Assembly (NCBI GenBank): GCA_011389575.1 | Contig: JAABUB010000017.1 | Span: forward strand, 1 to 50,021 | DNA length: 50,021 nucleotides | Direction: 5' to 3' | Source of the DNA: Desulfotignum sp. | GTDB lineage: Bacteria > Desulfobacterota > Desulfobacteria > Desulfobacterales > Desulfobacteraceae | In this document: one piece after another, positions 45,401 to 50,021 of the stretch | Position numbering within the stretch: the first letter of the stretch is position 1 | Layout of the letters: each line of letters starts with the position of its first letter | Notes under the pieces: generated by a model | What the model saw: only the letters and a program-made list of their open reading frames with translations | Database searches by the model: none | What the model was told of the DNA's origin: nothing | Translations under genes and position numbers: made by a program

Positions 45401-48400
45401 TGATTGCCTGCAACAGCCTGTTTGAACACCCGCCGGAAAGGGTGCCCGGGGTGATCGCCGAACTGGATGAACAGCTTCGGACAGATCAACAGAACCAGAC
45501 AGAACAACAAAACCGGACACCGGTTGTGGAGGCGTTACCGCAGTTAAATATGACCCATGATTTTGAAGCATTCAAAGAAGAAAACAAGGAACTGCTGGAC
45601 CGGATACTCTACAAGGAGTTTGAACGCAGAAAGCGTGAGGCTGCCGTTGATGCCATTGACCGCTTTGATTTCAACACAGGGCAGATTCTGATTTCCGGCG
45701 TATCAGTGGGGTTGCCCGGAAGAGGCCGCCGGGTATTTGCCAAAGATAATTTTGAAGCCATCCTCAACGGGGAAAATTTCATTGAACCTTTGACCCGGGA
45801 AGACCAGGAGCTGATCACCGACAAGAACATCACCAAGCTGTACAAGCAGCCGGACGGCAATGCCCGGTTTGTTCAGATCACCCGTACTGAAGATGTGATC
45901 CATCTGGCAGGCCAGCTGGGATATTTTGACCTCACTGATGAGTACGGTATCAAAGAAGAATATGATGTGGCCATGTCCCTGGGGATTGCGGCAGGCATCG
46001 AGGCACTCAAGGATGCCAACATTCCGCTCGTCATGCAGTATAAAAAGATGAAAGGGGGCAGAAGCATGGTGCCGGACGGGTTTGCCCTGCCAGCAGAGAT
46101 GCAGGAAGACACCGGTGTCATCATCACCTCTCTGTGGCCCAACAGCGAAACCCTGATGGCGGAGCTGGAAAAATACTATTATGAAAAATTCTTTTTACGG
46201 CCCCATGAGGAGGTTGAAAAAATCTACTATTTTCTTATGGAGCGCATCAAGGACATGGAGATCAAAGAGGAACTCACTGACTGGTTTTTCAAGTCCAAAG
46301 CAAGGAAAAGAAAGGATTTTTCCACCTACACCTTTGACAGAAACTTTCTGGCCAATGCCTGTCCTCTGGGATCGGCCCACCTGGCCATGATCATCAAGGC
46401 CAAAGGCCCCAATACCCTGGTGTCCTCGGCCTGTGCCTCCACCACCCTGGCCATCGGCATTGCCGAGGACTGGATCCGCACCGGCCGGTGCAAACGGGTC
46501 CTGGTGGTGGGCGGGGAAAACGCCACATCCACCCAACAGAACCAGTGGGTGGGTTCCGGGTTCCTGGCCCTGGGGGCCGCCACCATTAAAAAACGGGTGT
46601 CAGAGGCAGCCAAGCCTTTTGATGAGGACCGCAACGGCACCATTTTGGGATCCGGTGCCGTGGGCCTGGTCATCGAGGCGGAATCAGAGGTGAGCCGGCG
46701 GGGCATGAACGGCCAGTGCGAGATTCTGGGTACCCACATCGCCAATTCCGCCTACCACACCTACAATATCGATGTTCCCCATATGGCAAAAGAGATGACA
46801 AAATTCATCAACAAGGTGGAAAAGCGCACGGGTCTGAAAAAACAAGACTATGCAGACAAGCTTTTGTTCATGTCCCATGAAACCTATACCCCGGCCCGGG
46901 GGGGAAGTGCCGATGCCGAGGTGACGGCCCTGGAAACCACCTTTGCCGATCATTTGAACAGCATCTGCATCTCCAATACCAAAGGGTTCACCGGCCATAC
47001 CCTGGGGGCGGCCATAGAAGATGTGGTCCTGGTCAAGGCCCTGCAGCAGCGCAAGGCTCCCCCCATTGCCAATCTGAGCAAAATACCCGACCATTTCAAA
47101 AAACTGAATTTTTCCGGCCAGGAAAATATCGACAGTGAATACGGCCTGCATCTGTCTGCCGGATTCGGTTCCCACTTTGCCTTTATGTTTGTGAAACGGA
47201 TCCAGGAAAATGCTGCCCAGGGCAACCTGGCATACCACAGATGGCTGCGCCATATCACCGGTGCACAAAAGCCGGAGTTGAAAATTATTGACAACACCTT
47301 GTGCGTGGTGGGAGGAGACCCGGCAGCCGCCGCCCTGGAAACACAACCCCAAACCACCCGGCAGCCGGCCATGCCTGCCCCTGCCGCAGCAATACCTTCA
47401 GCCGCAGGGTCCATGCCCCGTGCAGCAGAGGTTGCCCAAGCGGTACCGGCCGCTGCTTCAGCTGCTGCCGGTCGGCAGGAACCAGCCACAGCCAGGGACC
47501 GGTCAGGTACGGCAGCATCCGGTGCCGGGCAGGACAGCCCCCTTGCAGCAGAAAAAATCAAACAGGTGATTGCTGCCCAGACCGGGTATACCCCGGACAT
47601 GCTGGAAAACGACCTGGACCTGGAAGCAGATCTGGGCATCGACACGGTGAAGCAGGTGGAGATCTTCGGCAAGATCGCCACCCAGTTCGGATTTCCCGTG
47701 CCTGATGACCTTAAGCTGCGGGATCTGAACACCATTGACAAGCTGGCCGGATATGTGGCGGCCCGGTCCGCATCTGCATCCAGTGCTGCCATCCCCGGAG
47801 TAGGCACTGCCTCAGTCCCCGCATCTGGTGCTGACCATATACTGGAAGCATTAGACCAGGCATCTGCCCGGCCGGTTGCAGCCCATACCATGGATTCCGG
47901 TGAACGCGTTGTTACCCGGGAAGTGCCAGCTGATCAGGTATCAGCTGCGGTCAAAGATGTCATAGCCGCCCAGACCGGGTATACCCCGGACATGCTGGAT
48001 GATGACCTGGACCTGGAGGCAGACCTGGGCATTGACACGGTGAAGCAGGTGGAAATCTTCGGCAAGGTGGCCACCCAGTTCGGTTTTGCCGTGCCTGATG
48101 ATCTGCGGCTGCGGGATTTGAACACCATTGACAAACTGGCTGCCTATGTGGCCGCCCACACAGCCGAAACTGAGGGAGTATCCGCTGCTGCCGGCACAGA
48201 TACCCGAACCGTCATTGATCCCCAAACTGTCACCGATACCGTAACCAAAGCCGGTATGGGCGGATCTGCTGCCGCCGCCGATGCCAACGATGTACCAATA
48301 CCTGCTGCGGCCCATACCATGGATTCCGGGGAGCGGGTGGTAACGCAATCTTTGACCGGGGGGGGAGACACCGCTGCCGTGGTCAAGGATGTGATCGCCC

Positions 48401-50021
48401 GCCAGACCGGCTATACACCGGACATGCTGGCAGATGACCTGGACCTGGAAGCGGACTTAGGCATTGACACGGTCAAGCAGGTGGAGATTTTCGGCAAGGT
48501 GGCAGGCCATTTCGGTTTTGCCGTGCCTGATGACCTGCGGCTGCGGGATCTGAACACCATTGAAAAGCTCACCGCCTATATCCAGGCCCGTGTGCCGGCA
48601 GCTCCTGCCCCGGCAGAAGACAGCATCCCGGCCACCGGATCATCAGATGCGGTCCAAGAAAACAGGGCCGAACCTGAAACGTCAGGGGCGGATGACCTGT
48701 TACCGGACCCGGCATCACCCATCAAGCGCCTGGTGGTGCGGGTGGATGAGGCGGACATGCCTGCCCCGGGCCGGCCGGATTTTTCCGACCATAAGTTGTT
48801 GGTCTCCCTGGACAGCCACGGGTTTGCCGAGGCTGTGATGGAACGGATAAAATCTGCCGGGGGAGAAGTGATCACCCTGGGGACAAAAGATGCGGATGTG
48901 ACAGCTGACCTGTCTGATCTGGACGGGTTCCAGGCTGCCATTGACTCCTTTGCCAAGACAGATCCGCAGATAACCGGATTTATCCACCTGGCCTCTCTGG
49001 ATGCATATTTTGACCGCAAAAACACAGAATTTGCGGCTGACGCGGATGTGAACACCACCGTCAAATCCTGCTTTTTGCTGCTCAAAACCCTTTTTGACAA
49101 ACTGGATGCCCCTAACACCCTCATCGGCACCATTGCATTCGATTCGGTGGTGTTTCCCTATATGGATGGCTGTGGTGATATCCATCCGCTGTTCGGCGCA
49201 CTGAGCGGCATGCTCAAGACCGCCAACAAGGAGCTGGAAAACACCCGGGTCAAGGTGGTGGATTTTTCCTATAAATATCCCAAAAAGAGCCTGGCCCGCA
49301 TTGCTGACCTGTTCCTTTCGGAACTGCTGTCCGATGATCCCCGGTGCGAGGTGGGGTATAAGAACAAAAAACGCTATGTGCTGTCCATGCACCCGGAAAC
49401 CGCCCGCAAAGATGCGCCCATTGTATCGGACGGCGATACGTTGCTTGTGACCGGCGGGGCCGGCGGCATCACCTATGAGATTTTAAAACAGGTGGTGGCC
49501 GCCTACAAGGTCAACCTGGTGATCCTGGATATCAACGATATCTATGCCACGGATCCGGAACTGCTGAAACCGAATGCCACCGAAGCAGATCTGATGGCCA
49601 TGCTGCGAGACCAGATGCCCGGGGAAAAACCGCTGGCAGTGAAACAGGCCCTGGACCGACTCCTTCGGGTCAGACAATCCATTGCCAACATCGAGTACCT
49701 CAAATCCCAGGGGGTATCCGTGACCTATCACTGCACCGATGTTACCGACTTTCAGGCGGTGAAAAAGGCTGTGCATGCCTGTGAACATATCGACGGCATC
49801 TTCCATGCAGCAGGCATGGAGATGAGCCAGTTCATCCCCAAAAAGGAGCGAAAGGCGTTCGAACTGGTGGTGGATGTCAAGGTCAAGGGCATGCGCAACC
49901 TGCTGGCTGCTGCAAAAGACAGGGACTACCGGTATTTTTTCACCTTTTCTTCGGTCACGGCCCGGTTCGGCAACCAGGGCCAGGTGGATTACACCGCTGC
50001 CAATGATTTCTTAGGCAAAAC
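39454..50021 (+). CDS. PUFA-synthase-like modular megasynthase (NMO-NMO-KS-KS-AT-KS-ACP3-KR), 3' end outside the window
   Basis: At least 3522 residues in one open frame, with AAGGA 9 bases before the ATG. Order by residue: 1-300 a degenerate nitronate-monooxygenase-like barrel (Q140 where the GGH His should be); 326-690 an NMO/enoyl-reductase domain (GGEAGGHVG, H468); 692-1150 KS1 with C903, H1039, H1074; 1176-1620 KS2 with C1380 but F1513 and Y1547 where the two His belong; 1668-1985 AT with S1760 (GHSVGEY) and H1866 (GAFHTP, malonyl-type); 2075-2585 KS3 with C2327, H2475, H2515; an Ala/Pro-rich linker; three ACPs at about 2698-2772, 2829-2903 and 2974-3047, each with GIDT instead of GIDS; and 3089-3522 KR with TGGAGGIT and Y3513. 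The KS-KS(CLF-like), AT, KS-ACPn-KR content resembles PfaA/PfaC/PfaD of PUFA and secondary-lipid synthases rearranged into one chain. A DH may follow downstream. The product is unknown. Confidence 0.88.
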   Translation, partial: MITRVLHARLPLMIYTPVKVFDIQYFTAIHAAGALPVFDTEFLTREDILQKTALLARENISFGLRLAASDPLLLKDLEKNPVSNLDLVVVPVSRADAAPPKITLGETKLVLEIRDIGLVDTIAAADPHALVLKGNEAAGQVSKYSSFILMQWYLKNQDRPVFIHGGVGRYTAAGMLAAGAAGFVMDTQVLLADEAPVSPAFKNLLAMVEEGDSTEISIQDKQVFRVFAKLGTKIVKELKQQAVLFGAHKDGEKKLYARIAKEITAINSPDAPFVQSLFYMGQDGLFARNFVKESNKLSDMIQHFFTAIGKNLDYVDQFDPVTENSAFARSHNTRLPLIQGPMANISDNPDFAAKVLEAGALPFFAVGSLPASLADDMLSRGKEKVANCGAGLVGIEAFNPMVHKHLDMVKKYKIPYALFAGGIPSQVRELEAAGTKTYLHTPSVSMMENAIKSGCVRFIFEGGEAGGHVGFLSSLVLWEAAIEKLVAKNQDVSRLSLVFAGGISTCFASFFISGMTSFLAAKGACIGLQVGTAYLFSKEIVDTKSVTKQYQDIIVEKNETVVIGKSLGLASRTAPTRFAKMMKELEDSMIRENISLDQRKRSFEKKNIGSLLIGAKGFLPDFKRPGKEHYTWFKDEDHREKGNFLVGDSLAFFTDSISIKEIHDTYFTAKSRLFHHVNQLEIFSGRKNKINDEIAVVGIGCTLPDADTPDQLWENILDKRYSIKKMPEDRFDHKLYYSPDRGAEDKTYTTLAGFVDHFSFDYERFGYAPDKAKRLSRSQQMVLETAYKAVESAGLLDENEKFICEDPQKTAVVIATCLSNELGNTLQLKYWFPQLVSLMEKTSAYAGLSEADKQAVKQSLQQGLEGEHTGYDPVHGILLNIEASRIARHLGVRGANYIVDAACASSVTAVEAAVGELLSGEHDQVIVGGVNTHLAPESFIGFAKMGTLSAKGSYPFDQRADGFILGEGSVIFVLKRMKDAIRDKNRIFGVINGIGASSDGRGKAIAAPNPKGQILSVQRCYEHARPEITPEDIGFIEAHGTSTTIGDAAELETLNTWYKDSHAGISSIKSQIGHLLGAAGAAGLLKALLAVNNGILPPNGRFETLSKNHDLTDSSLFIVKDQVEWKGPENAPRRAAVSSYGFGGINYHMVVAQMTPEYQPLTRDIFSDTAYDFNDDRIVVAGLGVFLPGAKNTQQFWEKLQSGEKQLSHLGEDHFDNDAYASFPKNSIFHLPKVKAGMVTDFQFNNLKYRMPPTMVKSIEQAQIFGLEAADEALSSSGLLSVDGGPARTGVILGTIAGERQSKNIIRVRKQFIANAVTTCEGVDKAATRAVADDLVAAIRKTIPENNEDTTPGLLSNIISGRIANHFGLNGANYVIDASCASATIALRNAARSLKHKDLDFVLAGGVDCNLYPAVLMAFKRLGLLSSTDGYFFDNRAEGYVMGEGAAIHVLTTLKKAREAGMEILGEIHDCTVRSSVPDHLLAPSEHTFTSVINEAYQRSGILKSEIRHLDLFAFSNVFGDMIEQQVTQASFCHTMHCGNIKPQFGYFKAANPAVALAKMMLMNAKGKILPDFNYDPNHSTLTDSTVLQPTRKPVDRKPGQPLRFAANVNGIGGNHAHLIMGTLPRVLERGVPTEQEPVIEAQYKQVSGDDLVVTDTAYSADPGGKKLRMVALLSGQGAQRPGMMKALYDTDSHIRKVLDKGDEVFFKIRGYSLLDLMFGDDDALNSTQNTQPAVFLSSAAVCSRLGLEGFSPDYFIGHSVGEYTALFCSGMLGFEDAMRLIIKRSDLMYESTVKQPGKIMVVFKNEKATEALLRKSFISNIYITNKNSEKQTAVSGKAEDIDKFCTYLSQQEVSFKKLNLTGAFHTPLLQEAADELRTFLDNISFNTTRFGRIISNTLARPYPEKENEVKDLLARQIVSPVEFIRSVEHVYVSGRTHFIEIGPSRLLVNLLKHINIGEYGTAVTVDSREGETESFAACRQYLIACNSLFEHPPERVPGVIAELDEQLRTDQQNQTEQQNRTPVVEALPQLNMTHDFEAFKEENKELLDRILYKEFERRKREAAVDAIDRFDFNTGQILISGVSVGLPGRGRRVFAKDNFEAILNGENFIEPLTREDQELITDKNITKLYKQPDGNARFVQITRTEDVIHLAGQLGYFDLTDEYGIKEEYDVAMSLGIAAGIEALKDANIPLVMQYKKMKGGRSMVPDGFALPAEMQEDTGVIITSLWPNSETLMAELEKYYYEKFFLRPHEEVEKIYYFLMERIKDMEIKEELTDWFFKSKARKRKDFSTYTFDRNFLANACPLGSAHLAMIIKAKGPNTLVSSACASTTLAIGIAEDWIRTGRCKRVLVVGGENATSTQQNQWVGSGFLALGAATIKKRVSEAAKPFDEDRNGTILGSGAVGLVIEAESEVSRRGMNGQCEILGTHIANSAYHTYNIDVPHMAKEMTKFINKVEKRTGLKKQDYADKLLFMSHETYTPARGGSADAEVTALETTFADHLNSICISNTKGFTGHTLGAAIEDVVLVKALQQRKAPPIANLSKIPDHFKKLNFSGQENIDSEYGLHLSAGFGSHFAFMFVKRIQENAAQGNLAYHRWLRHITGAQKPELKIIDNTLCVVGGDPAAAALETQPQTTRQPAMPAPAAAIPSAAGSMPRAAEVAQAVPAAASAAAGRQEPATARDRSGTAASGAGQDSPLAAEKIKQVIAAQTGYTPDMLENDLDLEADLGIDTVKQVEIFGKIATQFGFPVPDDLKLRDLNTIDKLAGYVAARSASASSAAIPGVGTASVPASGADHILEALDQASARPVAAHTMDSGERVVTREVPADQVSAAVKDVIAAQTGYTPDMLDDDLDLEADLGIDTVKQVEIFGKVATQFGFAVPDDLRLRDLNTIDKLAAYVAAHTAETEGVSAAAGTDTRTVIDPQTVTDTVTKAGMGGSAAAADANDVPIPAAAHTMDSGERVVTQSLTGGGDTAAVVKDVIARQTGYTPDMLADDLDLEADLGIDTVKQVEIFGKVAGHFGFAVPDDLRLRDLNTIEKLTAYIQARVPAAPAPAEDSIPATGSSDAVQENRAEPETSGADDLLPDPASPIKRLVVRVDEADMPAPGRPDFSDHKLLVSLDSHGFAEAVMERIKSAGGEVITLGTKDADVTADLSDLDGFQAAIDSFAKTDPQITGFIHLASLDAYFDRKNTEFAADADVNTTVKSCFLLLKTLFDKLDAPNTLIGTIAFDSVVFPYMDGCGDIHPLFGALSGMLKTANKELENTRVKVVDFSYKYPKKSLARIADLFLSELLSDDPRCEVGYKNKKRYVLSMHPETARKDAPIVSDGDTLLVTGGAGGITYEILKQVVAAYKVNLVILDINDIYATDPELLKPNATEADLMAMLRDQMPGEKPLAVKQALDRLLRVRQSIANIEYLKSQGVSVTYHCTDVTDFQAVKKAVHACEHIDGIFHAAGMEMSQFIPKKERKAFELVVDVKVKGMRNLLAAAKDRDYRYFFTFSSVTARFGNQGQVDYTAANDFLGK
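47545..48594 (+). repeat. Three tandem acyl-carrier-protein units
   Basis: Three near-identical coding units lie at about 47545-47770, 47938-48162 and 48373-48594. Each encodes QTGYTPDML, then DLDLEADLGIDTVKQVEIF, then FGF.VPDDL.LRDLNTI.KL. The carrier positions T2731, T2862 and T3006 are encoded by ACG in all three. The second and third units are each preceded by the same linker (AAHTMDSGERVVT at 47881 and about 48310, 143 codons apart), so one unit with its linker was duplicated. Confidence 0.92.

Noticed and set aside
46684-47891. Long antisense frames opposite the megasynthase
   Set aside because: They mirror the codon bias of the real gene on the other strand and contain no recognisable domain.
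47545-48594. Periodic DNA repeats as a CRISPR-like array
   Set aside because: The repeats are coding ACP units about 400 bases apart within one open frame, not short repeats with unique spacers.

Overview
The window looks like a chromosomal segment of an anaerobic sulfate-reducing bacterium of the Desulfobacteraceae type (Desulfobacter/Desulfotignum-like). This is inferred from gene content: indolepyruvate oxidoreductase, a futalosine-pathway enzyme (MqnB) with a UbiE/MenG methyltransferase, the NfnAB electron-bifurcating transhydrogenase, a GTP-type PEP carboxykinase, a selenocysteine-containing HdrD-like iron-sulfur protein, and a PUFA-synthase-like megasynthase. No rRNA, tRNA, CRISPR array, insertion sequence or prophage was seen.

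Layout. 1-5.4 kb: the end of iorA, then iorB, aroQ, mqnB, a TatD hydrolase and tcdA, all on the + strand and tightly packed, converging on a fadD-type acyl-CoA ligase. 5.6-13.6 kb: an SH3-domain membrane protein overlapping nadB, a small multidrug-export-family protein, ubiE/menG, dnaJ, queD, and a CNNM transporter overlapping a flavoprotein. 13.8-17.2 kb: a histidine-rich protein, a truncated DsrE-like remnant, an MFS transporter, tmk, a DUF3842 protein and a CooT-like protein, closed by a strong bidirectional terminator. 17.3-24.8 kb: nfnA-nfnB with a good promoter and a tandem palindrome upstream, pckG, a PHP phosphoesterase, and a ccdA-MFS pair. 24.8-31.1 kb: a 512-base gene-poor gap with long inverted repeats, a small hypothetical gene, the DEAH helicase hrpA, and a 439-residue CCG-domain protein read through an in-frame UGA (Sec) with a SECIS-like hairpin. 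A perfect 31-bp hairpin element sits between this gene and its terminator. 31.3-36.8 kb: parA, parB, an IspH-UbiA fusion and a DUF342/FapA-like gene.

36.8-50 kb is the most unusual part. A sigma-54 activator and a PlsC-type acyltransferase are co-oriented on the - strand, divergent from a giant + strand gene that runs off the window (at least 3522 codons). Its domain order is NMO-like (degenerate), NMO/enoyl reductase, KS, KS (both catalytic His lost), AT, KS, three ACPs and KR. All three ACPs carry Thr where the phosphopantetheine Ser is expected. A near-consensus sigma-54 promoter and upstream direct repeats lie in the divergent gap. Together these suggest a sigma-54-controlled secondary-lipid synthase with a dedicated regulator and possibly a dedicated acyltransferase. 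That functional reading is inference; the domain order, the residue changes and the promoter match are read directly from the sequence.
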